Made by a program: the position numbers and the translations under genes. The notes under the pieces were generated by a model. The model ran no database searches and was not told where the DNA came from. It saw nothing but the letters and a program-made list of their open reading frames with translations. A DNA stretch of 64,000 nt from Novosphingobium sp. JCM 18896 (GTDB lineage: Bacteria > Pseudomonadota > Alphaproteobacteria > Sphingomonadales > Sphingomonadaceae), in assembly GCF_025938095.1 (NCBI RefSeq), contig NZ_JAPCZF010000002.1, forward strand, positions 248,001 through 312,000, given 5' to 3'. Positions 32,433 to 42,415 of this stretch are shown piece by piece (the first letter of the stretch is position 1; every line of letters starts with the position of its first letter).

Positions 32433-33446
32433 CTAGAAGCGCAACCGGAAGCCCAGGGTCGCGCGGGTGCTGTCACCGGCGATAGCACCAAAGCTGCGCT
32501 GGAGCTGACCGTCGAGCCAGAGTCGCCGGCTCAATTGGATCGTACCCGAAGCCTCGAGCTCCTGCCAGTTGTCGGGCGTGCGCACGAGCACCAGGCCCGC
32601 CGGTGCGCCGCCGACGACATCACCCCCTTCGGGCGGCGGCGCAAAGGGTTTGCCGCTGTCCGTCACCCCGCCCACCGCGATGCCCCCAGGCGAGGCCAGA
32701 TAGAGCTGGGTCAGGCCGGTGTTGGTGCGATGGTGCGAGGCGGCGATGCCGAAATAGTTCTGCTCGTAGGCGCCGAAGGTGCGATCGAGCCGCAAGGTCG
32801 CGGCGCCGGTCCAGATGTGTTCGGCGACCTCGATTTCGACCGGCCGACCGAGATCGAAGCCGTGGTGCAGCGACTTGGTGTCGACATATTCGATCTCGAC
32901 CGTCGGCGTCAGATAGAGCTGCGCCGCGGGCCGGATCACGCGCCCCAGGCTGACGCCGGCGGCGACATAGTTGGTCGAGGCGTAGTCGCTCTTGACCGTG
33001 GTCATCGCCGTACGGATCAGGCCATAGCGCTGCTGGCCATAGCTGACATGGGCATCGAGCACCCAGTCGTTGAAGTTCCCGCCCGCGCCGATCGAACCGA
33101 TGTAATAGGTCGATGGCAGCGGCGTATCCACCTGGCGCAAGGTGCTGCGATAGACGGTCAGGGCTGCGCGCAGATAGGTCTGCTGGCGGTAACGGGTCAG
33201 CGAGAATGTGGCATAGGGGCTGTTGGCGCCGCCGTCGCGATCGATCAGGCCCCCCTGCAATCCGGCCATCCAGATGGCATCGGCCGCGGTCGGCACGGGT
33301 TCGATCTCGATCCGGTCGGTCTCCTCGACCGGGGCGATCGGCTCGATGCTCACCAGCTGGGCATGGGCGATCCCCGGCGCCAGGAGCGCGGCGGAAACAG
33401 CCAGTACGAGGTGCCGGTGGGCCTGCATGGCGGCGGTTACTGCCAT
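32433..33446 (-). CDS. Outer-membrane beta-barrel-like protein of unknown function
   Basis: A 337-residue exported protein with a signal peptide (cleavage after GIAHA). A Gly/Tyr-rich body of alternating hydrophobic strands follows, and the protein ends TLGFRLRF; a terminal Phe is typical of outer-membrane barrels. The strands around residues 85-335 fit a 10-14-stranded barrel. The family was not recognised. ATG 33446 is used; 33428 is also possible and neither has a strong ribosome site. It stands alone between SDR and RND genes. Confidence 0.7.
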   Translation of the reverse strand: MAVTAAMQAHRHLVLAVSAALLAPGIAHAQLVSIEPIAPVEETDRIEIEPVPTAADAIWMAGLQGGLIDRDGGANSPYATFSLTRYRQQTYLRAALTVYRSTLRQVDTPLPSTYYIGSIGAGGNFNDWVLDAHVSYGQQRYGLIRTAMTTVKSDYASTNYVAAGVSLGRVIRPAAQLYLTPTVEIEYVDTKSLHHGFDLGRPVEIEVAEHIWTGAATLRLDRTFGAYEQNYFGIAASHHRTNTGLTQLYLASPGGIAVGGVTDSGKPFAPPPEGGDVVGGAPAGLVLVRTPDNWQELEASGTIQLSRRLWLDGQLQRSFGAIAGDSTRATLGFRLRF

Positions 33447-33548
33447 CAAGCGTCGGCGAGGTCTAACCCGATTGCGCCGGCACCGTGGAAATCGCAGTGC
33501 GAGACAAGCGCGGGGACCGCAAAAAGGCCCCCGCACTTGCCATCGCGA

Positions 33549-33860
33549 TCAGTGGCTGTGCAGCTTGTCGAGATCGGCCTGGATCGCGGCGAGCTTGGCG
33601 TCGGTCAGCGCGTCGCCGGCGAAGCCCTGGAGCTGCTTGAGCGTCATGCCGCGCGCCATGGAGATCTGCTCGTTGGCGATCAGATCGGGGATGTGCTTGG
33701 CCAGCACGGCCTTGGAACCGGCATCGTCGAGCAGCGTGCCGAGATCGGTGGTTTCGACCGAAAGCTTGGCAGCGGCAGGCGCGGCCGGCTCGGCGGCGAG
33801 AACCGGCTGGGCGAGGACGGGCGCCAAGGCCAGCGCGGCGGTGATCAGGACTTTACGCAT
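33549..33860 (-). CDS. Small secreted Ala-rich protein of unknown function
   Basis: A 103-residue protein with a clear signal peptide (MRKVLITAALALAPVLAQPVLA, cut near residue 22) and a short Ala/Pro linker. An 80-residue helical part contains TTDLGTLLDDAGSKAVLAKHIPDLI...RGMTLKQLQGFAGDALTDAKLAAI. No known catalytic motif is seen. It probably is periplasmic. It lies just downstream of the first RND pump operon on the same strand (55 nt) and may be read through from it. Confidence 0.7.
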   Translation of the reverse strand: MRKVLITAALALAPVLAQPVLAAEPAAPAAAKLSVETTDLGTLLDDAGSKAVLAKHIPDLIANEQISMARGMTLKQLQGFAGDALTDAKLAAIQADLDKLHSH

Positions 33861-33915
33861 TTCAGGTCTTCTCCTTGGTTTAACTCAGTGGGTCCGACGA
33901 CGGTTCGGGGCCCCC

Positions 33916-36900
33916 TCAATGAGCCGGTGCCTCGTCGGGCAGCGGATCGTCGTCGCCCGGCTGCTTGGGCGTGACGAAGCGCGCGAGCTTGGGGCGCACG
34001 CGCATCTCGAAGGTGTCGATGATCTCGTAGATCACCGGCACGAGGAACAGCGACAGCGCGGTCGAGGTCAGCATGCCGCCGATCACCGCGACGGCCATCG
34101 GCTGACGCGATTCGGAGCCTTCGCTGACGGCGAAGGCCGTGGGCAGCATGCCCGCGATCATCGCCACCGAGGTCATGATGATCGGCCGCGTGCGCTGGGC
34201 GCAGGCTTCCATCAGCGCGTCGCGCATCGAGGCGCCCGCGCGCTCGGCCTCGATCGCGAACTCGACGAGCAGGATCGAGTTCTTCGCGCAGAGCCCCATC
34301 AGCATCAGGAAGCCGATGAAGACGGGCAGTTCGAGCGCGAAGCCGCCGAGCTTGAGCGCGGCGAAGGCCCCGACCATCGACAGCGGCAGCGCGCCCATGA
34401 TCACGATCGGCTTGAAGAAACCGCGGAACAGCAGGACGAGCACGGTGAAGGTCAGGCCGATGCCGGCGACCAGCGCGAGGGCGAAGCCGATGACGAGCTC
34501 GCCGAGCTGCTGGTTCACGCCCTGGTTCGCCTCGTGCACGCCCTTGGGCAGGTTGCGCATCGTCGGCAGCTTGCGGACTTCCTCCAGGGTCGTGCCGATC
34601 ACCGCGCCGACCGCGAGATCGGCGTCGACCGCGACCCGGCGCTCGCGGTCGAACCGGACGATGCGGCCCGGCCCCGACTGGAAGCGGAAGTCGGCGACGC
34701 TCGACAGCGGCGTCGTCCGGCCATCGAGCGTGGGCACGCGCAACTGGGCGATCGTGTCGAGATCGTCGCGCGCGTTCTCGGGCAGGCGGACGCGGATCGG
34801 CAGGAGCTGCTCGCCCGCGGGATACTTGGCGACGGTCGCGTCGATGTCGCCGATCGTGGCGATGCGCAGCACGTTGGCCAGCGCCCGGCTGTCGACGTTG
34901 AGCCGCGCCGCTTCGGCCGGGCGCGGCGTGACGATCAGCTCCGGCCCCGGTGCCGAAGGGCTCGGCCGCGGGTCGGAGACCGACTTCAACCCGCGCATCT
35001 CGCGCAGCAATTGCATCTGCACGCGTTCGAGCGCGGCGCCATCCTGGCCGGCGAGCACGACCGACACGGCGGCCTGGCCGAAATTGCCCTGGTTGTAGAA
35101 CCGCGCCTCGGGGATCTCGCGCAGCTTGGGGCCGATCAGCGCCTGGAACTGCTCGGACGTGTGTTCGCGGTCGTGCTTGAGCACGACGGTCAGGGTGCCG
35201 GTGCGCAGGTCCGAACCGGCGCCGCCGAACGAGCCGCTGGTCGAGCCGACCTGGGCGAAGACCGAGACCACGTCGGGCTCGCGCTCGATCATCCGCGTCG
35301 CCTTCTGCACGGCCTCGCTCATGTCCTCGCGCGTGGCGCCGGGCGCGCCCTCGATCGCGACGTAGACGTAATTGCGATTGGGCACGGCCTGGAAGCCGAA
35401 CGGCAGCGTCGCGCCGAGCACCAGCGCCAGGACGAAAAGCCCGCCGCCGATCGCGGTGCAGGTCCAGGGTCGCGCCAGCGCCCAGTCGAGCAGGCGCTTG
35501 TGCTTGGGATGGAGCCCGCCGCCCGTGCTGTGCGAATCGCGCTGGTCGTGCGGGATCAGGAAATAGGCGGCCATGACCGGCGTCAGCAGGCGCGCGACGA
35601 CCAGCGAGAAGGTCACCGCGGCGGCGACGGTCAGGCCGAATTCCTTGAAGAACTGGCCGATCTCGCCGGGGATCGCCGAGACCGGCGCGAAGACCGCGAT
35701 GATCGTCGCGGTGGTGGCGATCACCGCGAGGCCGATCGAATCGGCGCCGATCAGCGCGGCGCGATAGGGTGATTCTCCGCGCTCGATGCGCTTCTCGATG
35801 TTCTCGATCTCGACGATCGCGTCGTCGACGAGGATGCCGATCACCAGGGTCAGCGCCAGCAGGGTCAGGCCGTTGAGGCTGAAGCCCATCGCCGCCATGA
35901 AGATGAAGGTCGGGATCAGCGACAAAGGCATGGCCGTCGCCGCGATCGCCGTCGCGCGCCAGTCGCGCAGGAACAGGTAGACCACGACAATGGCGAGGAC
36001 GATGCCCTCGACCAGCACGTCGAGCGTCGCGTGGAAGGCACGGCGGGTCTGGTCGGCGGTCGAGACGATCTCGGTGAAGGTCACCCCCGGATGCGCCTTG
36101 GCGAGCTGGGCGACGCCGGCCTTGACCGCGTTGTCGACCGTGACGTCGCTGGCATTGCTCGTCTTCGAGATCTGGATCGCCACCACCGGGCGCCCGTTGA
36201 GCCGCGCGAAGCCGCGCACCTCGCCCTTGCCGTCGCCGACCTCGGCGATGTCGGACAGCCGCACGTAGCGGCCCTGGACGGGAATCGTCAGGTCGCGGAT
36301 CGCGGCGACGTCCTGCGCCGAGCCGATCACGCGGATCGTCTGCTCGACCGCGCCGATCGTCGCGCGGCCGCCGGGATTGTCGCTGTGGAACGCAGCCATC
36401 GCCGCGTTGACCTGCGCCGCGTTGATGTCGAGCGCGGCCATGCGCTCGGGATCGAGCACGACGACGATCTCGCGCGCGGCGCCGCCGATCCGCGAGACCT
36501 GCGCCACGCCGCTCTGCGCCTGGAGCACGCGCGCGACGTCGTTGTCGATGAACCAGGCGAGCTCGGTCTCGCCCATCGCCGGCGCGGAGACCGCATAGGT
36601 CATGACCGGCGCCGAATCGAGGTCGAGCCGCTGGACCGAGGGTGGATCGATGCCCGAGGGCAATTGCACGCGGGTGCGCTCGACGATCGTGCGCACGTCG
36701 TCGACCGCCTTCTGCAGGTCGGTGCCGAGCTCGAATTCGAGCGTCGTGCTCGAACTGCCCGTGGTCACGGTCGAGCTGACGTTCTTGATCCCGGCCACGC
36801 CGGTCAGCGCGTTCTCGATCGGCCGGGTGATCTGGTTCTCCATCTCGGTCGGCGCCGCGCCGGCCTGGGTGACGGTGACCGTGACGATCGGCAGCTGGAC

Positions 36901-37017
36901 GTTGGGGAACTGCTTGATCGGCATCCGCAGGAACGCGACCGAGCCCGACAGGGTCAGGATGATGAACAGCAGGACAACCGGGATCGGGTTGCGGATCGCC
37001 CAGGCCGAGATCTTCAT
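33916..37017 (-). CDS. RND efflux pump inner-membrane permease (system 1)
   Basis: A 1033-residue resistance-nodulation-division transporter with 12 predicted transmembrane helices and two large periplasmic loops. Proton-relay Asp residues are in TM4 ([15 protein letters not shown]). The N-terminus [18 protein letters not shown] and the [17 protein letters not shown] porter start are typical of AcrB-like/CusA-unlike multidrug members. It overlaps the adaptor gene by 4 nt. With adaptor and outer-membrane channel it forms a complete tripartite drug efflux system, divergent from its likely TetR repressor. Substrates are not predictable from sequence. Confidence 0.95.
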   Translation of the reverse strand: MKISAWAIRNPIPVVLLFIILTLSGSVAFLRMPIKQFPNVQLPIVTVTVTQAGAAPTEMENQITRPIENALTGVAGIKNVSSTVTTGSSSTTLEFELGTDLQKAVDDVRTIVERTRVQLPSGIDPPSVQRLDLDSAPVMTYAVSAPAMGETELAWFIDNDVARVLQAQSGVAQVSRIGGAAREIVVVLDPERMAALDINAAQVNAAMAAFHSDNPGGRATIGAVEQTIRVIGSAQDVAAIRDLTIPVQGRYVRLSDIAEVGDGKGEVRGFARLNGRPVVAIQISKTSNASDVTVDNAVKAGVAQLAKAHPGVTFTEIVSTADQTRRAFHATLDVLVEGIVLAIVVVYLFLRDWRATAIAATAMPLSLIPTFIFMAAMGFSLNGLTLLALTLVIGILVDDAIVEIENIEKRIERGESPYRAALIGADSIGLAVIATTATIIAVFAPVSAIPGEIGQFFKEFGLTVAAAVTFSLVVARLLTPVMAAYFLIPHDQRDSHSTGGGLHPKHKRLLDWALARPWTCTAIGGGLFVLALVLGATLPFGFQAVPNRNYVYVAIEGAPGATREDMSEAVQKATRMIEREPDVVSVFAQVGSTSGSFGGAGSDLRTGTLTVVLKHDREHTSEQFQALIGPKLREIPEARFYNQGNFGQAAVSVVLAGQDGAALERVQMQLLREMRGLKSVSDPRPSPSAPGPELIVTPRPAEAARLNVDSRALANVLRIATIGDIDATVAKYPAGEQLLPIRVRLPENARDDLDTIAQLRVPTLDGRTTPLSSVADFRFQSGPGRIVRFDRERRVAVDADLAVGAVIGTTLEEVRKLPTMRNLPKGVHEANQGVNQQLGELVIGFALALVAGIGLTFTVLVLLFRGFFKPIVIMGALPLSMVGAFAALKLGGFALELPVFIGFLMLMGLCAKNSILLVEFAIEAERAGASMRDALMEACAQRTRPIIMTSVAMIAGMLPTAFAVSEGSESRQPMAVAVIGGMLTSTALSLFLVPVIYEIIDTFEMRVRPKLARFVTPKQPGDDDPLPDEAPAH

Positions 37018-38078
37018 TGGGTGACCTTCACCTGGTCACCGTTGAGCACGAAGGCGCTGCCCTTGACCGCGACGCGCTGGCCTTCGGCCAGGCCCGAGAC
37101 GATCTCCACCAGCCCCTGCGCGCGGCGGCCGGTGCGCACGCGCAGCCGGCTGACGCGGTCCTTGGCATCGACCACCTGGACCGAGGCGCCATCGGCGTCG
37201 AAGTGGACCGCGGCCTCGGGCACGGCGAGCACCGAGAAGGTCCGCGTGAAGCGCGCCTGGGCAAAGCCGCCCTGGCGCAGCTCGGGATCGCGCGGCAGCG
37301 CGATGCGCGCGATCGACAGCCCGGTCTGGGCGTCGACTCTCATGCCGATCAGCCGCACCTGCCCCGTCAGCTTGCGGCCCGAGGCGAGCACGACCTCGGC
37401 CGGATCGCCGACCGAGATGCGCGCGACGTCGCTCTCGGGCAGTTCGGCATAGAGCTCGATCTCGCTGTCGCGCGCCATGCGGAACATCGCGCTGCCGCTG
37501 CTCGAGGTGTCGCCCGGTCGCACCGTGCGTTCGAGGATCACGCCGTCGTCGGGCGCGCGGATCTGCAGGTGGTTCTGGCGGGTCAGCAGGTCGTTGAGCT
37601 GCGCGCGCGTCGCCGCCGCGGCGGCGCGGCTCGAGCGCACGGCGAAGCGGCGGTTGTCGATCGCCTCCTTCGACAGCACGCCCTGGTTGTCGAGCCCGTC
37701 GACCCGGCCCGCCTGCACCGCCGCCTGCTCGGCCGCGACCTGCTGCTGTGCCAGGGTCGCGCGGACCTGATCGATCTGCGAGCGCAGCAGGCTGTCGTCG
37801 AGCACGGCCAGCACCGCGCCGCGGCGCACATAGGCGCCTTCCTCGACCGTGACACGCGCGACGCGGTAGCCGTTGAGATCGGCCGCGACGGCCATCTCCT
37901 CGCGCGGGATCAATCGGCCCGAGGCGGTCAGCGCGCCCGAGACGTCGCGCCTTGCGGCGGCGGCGACGGTGACCGTCTGCAGCGGCGGGCGCTTGTTCGC
38001 CTCGGCATCCTTCTTGCCGCAACCAGAAAGCGCCAGCGCGCCTGCCAGGACCAGAACGGGGAGAGCAAGACGATGCAT
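37014..38078 (-). CDS. RND efflux periplasmic adaptor lipoprotein (system 1)
   Basis: A 354-residue membrane fusion protein with a lipoprotein signal (lipobox LSGC, about residues 18-21). It has lipoyl half-motifs (VARVTVEEGAYVRRGAVLAVLDDS; LQIRAPDDGVILERTVRPGD), a helical hairpin between them, and a beta-barrel part. It bridges the permease and the outer-membrane channel. It shares one base with the outer-membrane gene upstream and overlaps the permease by 4 nt, so all three are one operon. Confidence 0.94.
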   Translation of the reverse strand: MHRLALPVLVLAGALALSGCGKKDAEANKRPPLQTVTVAAAARRDVSGALTASGRLIPREEMAVAADLNGYRVARVTVEEGAYVRRGAVLAVLDDSLLRSQIDQVRATLAQQQVAAEQAAVQAGRVDGLDNQGVLSKEAIDNRRFAVRSSRAAAAATRAQLNDLLTRQNHLQIRAPDDGVILERTVRPGDTSSSGSAMFRMARDSEIELYAELPESDVARISVGDPAEVVLASGRKLTGQVRLIGMRVDAQTGLSIARIALPRDPELRQGGFAQARFTRTFSVLAVPEAAVHFDADGASVQVVDAKDRVSRLRVRTGRRAQGLVEIVSGLAEGQRVAVKGSAFVLNGDQVKVTQ

Positions 38079-39520
38079 CAGGGAGCTTCCGAAGTAGGGG
38101 AAGACGGTAGCGGCGCCTGTGCGCCGAGATCAGCCTGCGGATCCCAGCCGCCGCCGAGCGCCCGCACCGCGGTGACCGTGTCCGACAACAGGCCGAACTG
38201 CGCGGCGTTCAGGGTCACGCGGTTCTGCAGCCAGACGCGCTGCGCCTGCAGCAGGGTGGTGAGATCGGTCAGTCCCGCCGCATAGCCGCGCCGCGCGGCG
38301 TCGAAGGCGAAGCGCGCCTGGTCGGTCGCCCGCGCGAGCTGGGCGATCCGCCGGCGCCCCGCCTCGACGCGGGTCAACGCGTTCTCGGCCTCGCCGAAAG
38401 CCGTCTGCACCGCGCGCTCGTAGCTGACCACCGCCTGCTGCCCGCGCGCCTCGCTGATCCGCAAGGTCGCGAGCAGGCGCGCGCGGTCGAGGATCGGCAG
38501 GGTCATGCCCGCCGCAATCGACCAGAGCCCGGTGCCGCCGGCATCGGTGGCGTTGAGCACGGCGCCGGGCTGGATCGAGAAGCGCGGGAACAGCGCCAGC
38601 CGGTCGATCTCGATCGTCCGCGCGGCCGAGGCCAGCGCCAGTTCGGCGCGGCGCACGTCGGGACGCCGCGCGAGCAGCAGGCCCGGCGTCGCCGCGGGCA
38701 GGCTCGGCGGCGCGGCCAGCGCGGCCTCGATCGCCAGCGTGTCGGTGGCCGCGGCGGGATCGCCGATCAGGATCAGCAGCGAACGCTTGGCGGCGCGCAG
38801 CTCGGCCTCGAGCCGGGTCACCTCGCCCTCGGCGCTGGCAAGATCGGCCTGGAGCCGCGCCGCGTCCTGGCCCGAGGTCAGCCCGCGCGCCTGGCCGAGA
38901 TCGCCGGTCCGCGCCAGATCGCGGGCGATGCCCAGGGTCTCGCGCGCATTGGCCAGCTGGACCGCGAGGAACCGCGCCTGGAACAGCGCCGCCGCGACGT
39001 CTCCGGCCAGGGCCAGCCGCGCACCGTGGAAATCGAGCGCGGCAGCACGATAGTCGAGATCGGCGCGTTCGCGGATCGCGCCGAGCCGGCCGAACAGGTC
39101 GATTTCCCAGCTCGGGTAGAAGGTCGCCTGATAGGCCTCGCTGCCATCCTGCGACAGGCCGTTGCCCCACAGCCGCTCGCTGCCCTGCTCGGTCGCCGTG
39201 GCGGAAAAGCTGCCCGTGGGAAGCGTCGTTGCGCGGCTCTGGCGCCGCGTCGCGCGCGCCTCGACGATCCGCGCATAGGCGAGCCGCGCCGTGGTGCTGC
39301 GGTCGAGCGCAGTGGCGACCAGCCCCGAAAGCTGCGGATCGGCGAAGCCGTCCCACCAATGATCGAGCACGATCGCATCGGCAGGCACCACGGTGGATGG
39401 CTTCTCGAAAGCGGCCGGCAGCTGCGTGTCGGGCGGCGGCAAATGCACCGAGGGGGCGCATCCGGTCATCACGGCGAGGCCGACGAACAGAACGGGGACA
39501 AGATATCGCGGCGGCGTCAT
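38078..39520 (-). CDS. Efflux outer-membrane lipoprotein, NodT/OprM family (system 1)
   Basis: A 480-residue TolC-like channel protein with lipobox VMTGC and two repeated outer-membrane-efflux domains, each rich in Ala/Arg/Gln coiled-coil helices. The segments ALDRSTTARLAYARIVEARA and LLLARRPDVRRAELALASA are standard NodT marks. It is the first gene of pump operon 1, reading away from the tetR gene at 39675. Confidence 0.93.
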   Translation of the reverse strand: MTPPRYLVPVLFVGLAVMTGCAPSVHLPPPDTQLPAAFEKPSTVVPADAIVLDHWWDGFADPQLSGLVATALDRSTTARLAYARIVEARATRRQSRATTLPTGSFSATATEQGSERLWGNGLSQDGSEAYQATFYPSWEIDLFGRLGAIRERADLDYRAAALDFHGARLALAGDVAAALFQARFLAVQLANARETLGIARDLARTGDLGQARGLTSGQDAARLQADLASAEGEVTRLEAELRAAKRSLLILIGDPAAATDTLAIEAALAAPPSLPAATPGLLLARRPDVRRAELALASAARTIEIDRLALFPRFSIQPGAVLNATDAGGTGLWSIAAGMTLPILDRARLLATLRISEARGQQAVVSYERAVQTAFGEAENALTRVEAGRRRIAQLARATDQARFAFDAARRGYAAGLTDLTTLLQAQRVWLQNRVTLNAAQFGLLSDTVTAVRALGGGWDPQADLGAQAPLPSSPTSEAP

Positions 39521-39578
39521 CGGCGGGAAAATCGATCCGTCCCAGTAGGGCCGCTCGACTAGCAGGCCGATTTTAAAT

Positions 39579-39612
39579 ACACAATAGTGTTTCTTTTATC
39601 GACAGGCCTGTC
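39579..39612. promoter_or_regulatory. Two inverted repeats between pump 1 and its tetR, likely operator region
   Basis: ACAC-AATA-GTGT (39579-39590) and the perfect 12-bp palindrome GACAGGCCTGTC (39601-39612) lie 11 nt apart in an AT-rich part of the gap between divergent genes. Either or both could bind the TetR protein. Confidence 0.5.
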
Positions 39613-39674
39613 TAAACTCGACCGACGTGCTGGAAGCGACTGGTGACACAGGGACTGGTCACACGGGGAACGAA

Positions 39675-40304
39675 ATGACCGAGGGGGCACGCGGCAAAGG
39701 CCGGCCGAAACGCACCGAAATCGCGGAGATCGACCGCGCGATCCGCGACGCGACGCTCCAGGTCCTGCTCGAACATGGCGAGGCCGCGACGATGCACGCG
39801 GTGGCGCAGGCCGCGGGCATCTCGCGCAAGTCGCTCTACGCACGCCATCCGAACAAGGAGGCCCTGTTCCGCGACGTCATCCGCGCGCTGCTGATGAACG
39901 CCGAGGCGCTCGGCTACGACGAGACGGGGACGGCCGAGGAGCAGTTGCAGCACTATATCGAGGCCGCCCTCGCCGCGATCGCGCGCCCGGCATCGCAGGC
40001 AATGCAACGCCTGTTGCGCCGCGATCACGGCTATTTCGCCGCGCTCAAGACCGAGATGCTCGATGCGACGCGCAAGATCTTCTTCGTGCCGTTGGCTACG
40101 CTCCTCGTCCGGGCGAAAACCAGCGGCGAACTGGCAATCGACGATGTCGAGGCCACGGCGCGAGCGACAATCCAGCTGATTTTTGCGGAAGGCCTGAGGC
40201 CCGACGACGACCGCCCCCGCGGACTGCCGCAGCGCGGCGCGGGCGACTATGCGGCCTTTCTCACGCGGCTGCTGACGCGCGGCCTGACCCCGCGCAACGA
40301 CTGA
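39675..40304 (+). CDS. TetR/AcrR family regulator of RND pump 1
   Basis: A 209-residue regulator with the helix-turn-helix RAIRDATLQVLLEHGEAATMHAVAQAAGISRKSLYARHPNKEALFRDV (about 18-66) and a C-terminal domain like TetR_C_7/AefR-type repressors. The ATG at 39675 follows GGGGAA; upstream in-frame codons lack a site. It is divergent from the pump operon, the standard layout for local repression of RND pumps, with inverted repeats between. Ligand unknown. Confidence 0.88.
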   Translation: MTEGARGKGRPKRTEIAEIDRAIRDATLQVLLEHGEAATMHAVAQAAGISRKSLYARHPNKEALFRDVIRALLMNAEALGYDETGTAEEQLQHYIEAALAAIARPASQAMQRLLRRDHGYFAALKTEMLDATRKIFFVPLATLLVRAKTSGELAIDDVEATARATIQLIFAEGLRPDDDRPRGLPQRGAGDYAAFLTRLLTRGLTPRND

Positions 40305-40328
40305 TCGCATGCCGGACAGCGCAAAAAC

Positions 40329-40346
40329 GCCTCGTTTGGGGCTTTT
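40329..40346 (+). terminator. Rho-independent terminator after tetR
   Basis: GCCTC-GTTT-GGGGC stem-loop (one G-U pair) directly followed by TTTT, 25 nt after the tetR stop. The rest of the gap to HU (40347-40576) has no gene. It holds a TTGGCA-N8-TGCCAA inverted repeat at 40508-40527, close to the HU start. Confidence 0.55.
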
Positions 40347-40576
40347 CCCTACCGAAAACTCGCAGAAAACCTGCTTCTTGCGATTTGCTTCGGCCGCGCG
40401 TGATGCTAGTCGATCGCAATCGTCCGCTTCGGATCCGGTGAGGGGAGCCGAGATAGGACGATACCGATCCCGCCCCGCTATGGCGGAAACAGTACGATTC
40501 TGGGCGGTTGGCACTGGAAATTGCCAACTTCCTCGTCTAGCGGGCGCGCCTCATCACTGAAGGGAAACCGATCAAC

Positions 40577-40852
40577 ATGAACAACAACGACATCGCCGAC
40601 AGCCTCGCTGCCGAGCACGGCATCACCAAGGCCGATGCCCGCAAGTACGTCGACGGCGTTTTCGCCGCGATCGCCACGGCTGCCAGCAAGGGTGAGGAAG
40701 TCTCGCTGAACGGTTTCGGCAAGTTCAAGGTCAAGGACAGCCCGGCTCGCGAAGGCCGTAACCCGGCAACCGGCGCCGCGATGCAGATCGCTGCTTCGAA
40801 GAAGCTGACCTTCGCCGCTGCCAAGGCGGTCAAGGACAAGCTGAACGGCTAA
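40577..40852 (+). CDS. hup: HU family DNA-binding protein
   Basis: A 91-residue HU/IHF protein. It shows the dimer core (ADARKYVDGVFAAIATAASKGEEVSLNGFGKFKVKD) and the DNA-binding arm with the family signature GRNPATGAAMQIAASKKLTF. It bends and packs DNA in the nucleoid. It stands alone with its own upstream region and a downstream hairpin. It seems to use more GCT and GGT codons than its neighbours, as expected for a highly expressed gene. The N-terminus MNNNDIADSLAAEHG is sphingomonad-like. Confidence 0.95.
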   Translation: MNNNDIADSLAAEHGITKADARKYVDGVFAAIATAASKGEEVSLNGFGKFKVKDSPAREGRNPATGAAMQIAASKKLTFAAAKAVKDKLNG

Positions 40853-40860
40853 GCCCTTCA

Positions 40861-40894
40861 CTTCGCGCATCCCCCTTGCGGGCGGAGCGCGAAG
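40861..40894 (+). terminator. Strong hairpin after HU gene
   Basis: CTTCGCGC (40861-40868) pairs perfectly with GCGCGAAG (40887-40894), 8 nt after the HU stop. There is no T run. It may end transcription or protect the mRNA end. The rest of the gap to 41127 (40895-41126) shows nothing else. Confidence 0.4.
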
Positions 40895-41126
40895 CTGCCT
40901 TGCGAAACCTCAGCTTTCACAAGGCACGACGAGTTCGGAGAGGGGCGGCCACCGAGGCGACCCCTCTCCAACTATCGTCGGGACCAGATTTTCTTTCGGT
41001 CCCCCTGCGCGCGCCGGCGCTTGTATTCCGGCCGATCCTCGCCAGCTTTTCCGAGCACGGCCAACCGGCCCACGCATCGGCTCGCGAGCATCCTGCCGTG
41101 CCGAACCCTTTGACCTAGGAGGCACG

Positions 41127-42239
41127 GTGCCCACCCCCCGTCTATTCGAGCCCCTGACCGTGGGCGACCAGACCCTGGCCAACCGCATCGTCATCGCGCC
41201 GATGTGCCAGTATTCGGCGGTCGACGGCCGCATGACCGACTGGCACACGATCCATCTCGGCCAGCTCGCGCTCTCGGGCGCGGCGCTGCTGACGATCGAG
41301 GCGACCGCGGTCCTGCCCGAAGGCCGCATCTCCTATGCCGACGTCGGGCTGTGGGACGACGCGACCGAAGCGGCTATGGCCGATGTCCTCGCCAGCGTCC
41401 GCAAGTGGTCCGACATGCCGATCGCGATCCAGCTCGCCCATGCCGGGCGCAAGGCCTCGACCGACCTGCCCTGGCACGGCGGCAAGCAGCTCGCCCCCGA
41501 TCACGCCAACGGCTGGCAGACCGTCGCCCCCTCGGCGCTGGCTTTCGAGGAGGGCGAAGTTCCGCCGCTCGCACTCGACCGCGCGGGCCTCGATGCGATC
41601 CGCGAGGCCTTCGCCGCCGCGGCCCGGCGTGCGGCGCGGATCGGGCTCGATGCGGTGCAGATCCACATGGCGCACGGCTACCTGCTCCACGAATTCCTCT
41701 CGCCGCTGTCGAACCGGCGCGAGGACGAATATGGCGGCAGCCTCGAAAACCGCCTGCGCTTCCCGCTCGAAGTGTTCGACGCGGTGCGCGCCGCCTTCCC
41801 CGCCGACAAGCCCGTCACCGTCCGCGTCTCGGGCACCGACTGGGCCGAGGGCGGCTGGGACGTCGAACAGACGGTGGCGCTCGCCCAGGCGCTCGAAGCC
41901 CGCGGCTGCGCGGCGATCCACGTCTCGAGCGGCGGGCTCGCGCATCACCAGCAGATCCCCGTCGGCCCCAGCTATCAGGTCCCCCTGGCGCGCGCGGTCA
42001 AGCAGGCGGTGACCATGCCCGTGGTCGCGGTCGGCCTGATCACCGAGTTCGAGCAGGCCGAGGCGATCGTCGCCACCGGCGATGCCGACGCGATCGCACT
42101 GGCGCGCGGCATTCTCTATGATCCGCGCTGGCCCTGGCACGCCGCCGCGCACCTCGGCGCCAGCGTCAAGGCGCCGCCGCAATACCTGCGCTCGCAACCG
42201 CGCCAGTATCGCGACCTGTTCGACCTGGAGCAGGATTGA
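41127..42239 (+). CDS. NADH:flavin oxidoreductase, Old Yellow Enzyme (YqjM-like)
   Basis: A 370-residue FMN-dependent ene-reductase. C27 in IAPMCQYSA and the HAGR motif mark the 'thermophilic-like' YqjM class, which reduces C=C bonds of enones with NADPH. Further conserved parts are QIHMAHGYLLHEFLSPLSNRR and the phosphate-binding VVAVGLITEFEQAEAI. The GTG start follows AGGAGG (7-nt spacer). It is a single-gene unit; a long perfect hairpin follows. A role in stress defence or xenobiotic reduction is likely for the family. Confidence 0.94.
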   Translation: MPTPRLFEPLTVGDQTLANRIVIAPMCQYSAVDGRMTDWHTIHLGQLALSGAALLTIEATAVLPEGRISYADVGLWDDATEAAMADVLASVRKWSDMPIAIQLAHAGRKASTDLPWHGGKQLAPDHANGWQTVAPSALAFEEGEVPPLALDRAGLDAIREAFAAAARRAARIGLDAVQIHMAHGYLLHEFLSPLSNRREDEYGGSLENRLRFPLEVFDAVRAAFPADKPVTVRVSGTDWAEGGWDVEQTVALAQALEARGCAAIHVSSGGLAHHQQIPVGPSYQVPLARAVKQAVTMPVVAVGLITEFEQAEAIVATGDADAIALARGILYDPRWPWHAAAHLGASVKAPPQYLRSQPRQYRDLFDLEQD

Positions 42240-42269
42240 GGAAGGCTTTGGCCATCCTCGCCGCCTAAA

Positions 42270-42305
42270 AATCCGTCGCCCCTGCGCAGGCAGGGGCGAC
42301 GGATT
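42270..42305. terminator. Perfect 15-bp hairpin after OYE gene
   Basis: AATCCGTCGCCCCTG (42270-42284) pairs perfectly with CAGGGGCGACGGATT (42291-42305) around a 6-nt loop, 31 nt after the OYE stop. No long T run follows. CCCCTGCGCAGG-type hairpins also occur as dispersed repeats, so it may be both. Confidence 0.6.
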
Positions 42306-42322
42306 GGCTGTTAGGCGACGAT

Positions 42323-42351
42323 TTGCAGTCACGCTCAGGGTGCCCTATATA
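42323..42351 (+). promoter_or_regulatory. Sigma-70-type promoter of the ABC-F gene
   Basis: TTGCAG (42323-42328), 17-bp spacer, TATATA (42346-42351). Transcription would start near 42358 and give a leader of about 94 nt before the ABC-F start at 42452. The -10 is AT-rich in a GC-rich setting, which supports it. Confidence 0.55.
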
Positions 42352-42394
42352 ACCCTCGCGCCGGCACCCTGTCGGCAGGGCACAGGAGGATGGA

Positions 42395-42415
42395 ATGGAC
42401 CGGAAGACGCGCTGA
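42395..42415 (+). CDS. Possible leader peptide (6 codons) before ABC-F gene
   Basis: AGGAGG (42384-42389) sits 5 nt before an ATG that reads MDRKTR then TGA. It lies in the leader of the ABC-F transcript, 36 nt before that start. A CCCTG-TCGG-CAGGG hairpin is just upstream. Short basic leader peptides that sense ribosome stalling are known for some ABC-F genes; here it is only suggested by the strong ribosome site. Confidence 0.35.
   Translation: MDRKTR

Noticed and set aside
33223..35772. An 849-codon plus-strand open frame across the RND permease
   Set aside because: It is antisense to a clear RND gene and has His/Asp/Arg-rich low-complexity text typical of shadows.
40508..40527. TGGCAC...TTGC upstream of HU as a sigma-54 promoter
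   Set aside because: The spacing is one base too long. The stretch is better read as a TTGGCA-N8-TGCCAA inverted repeat.
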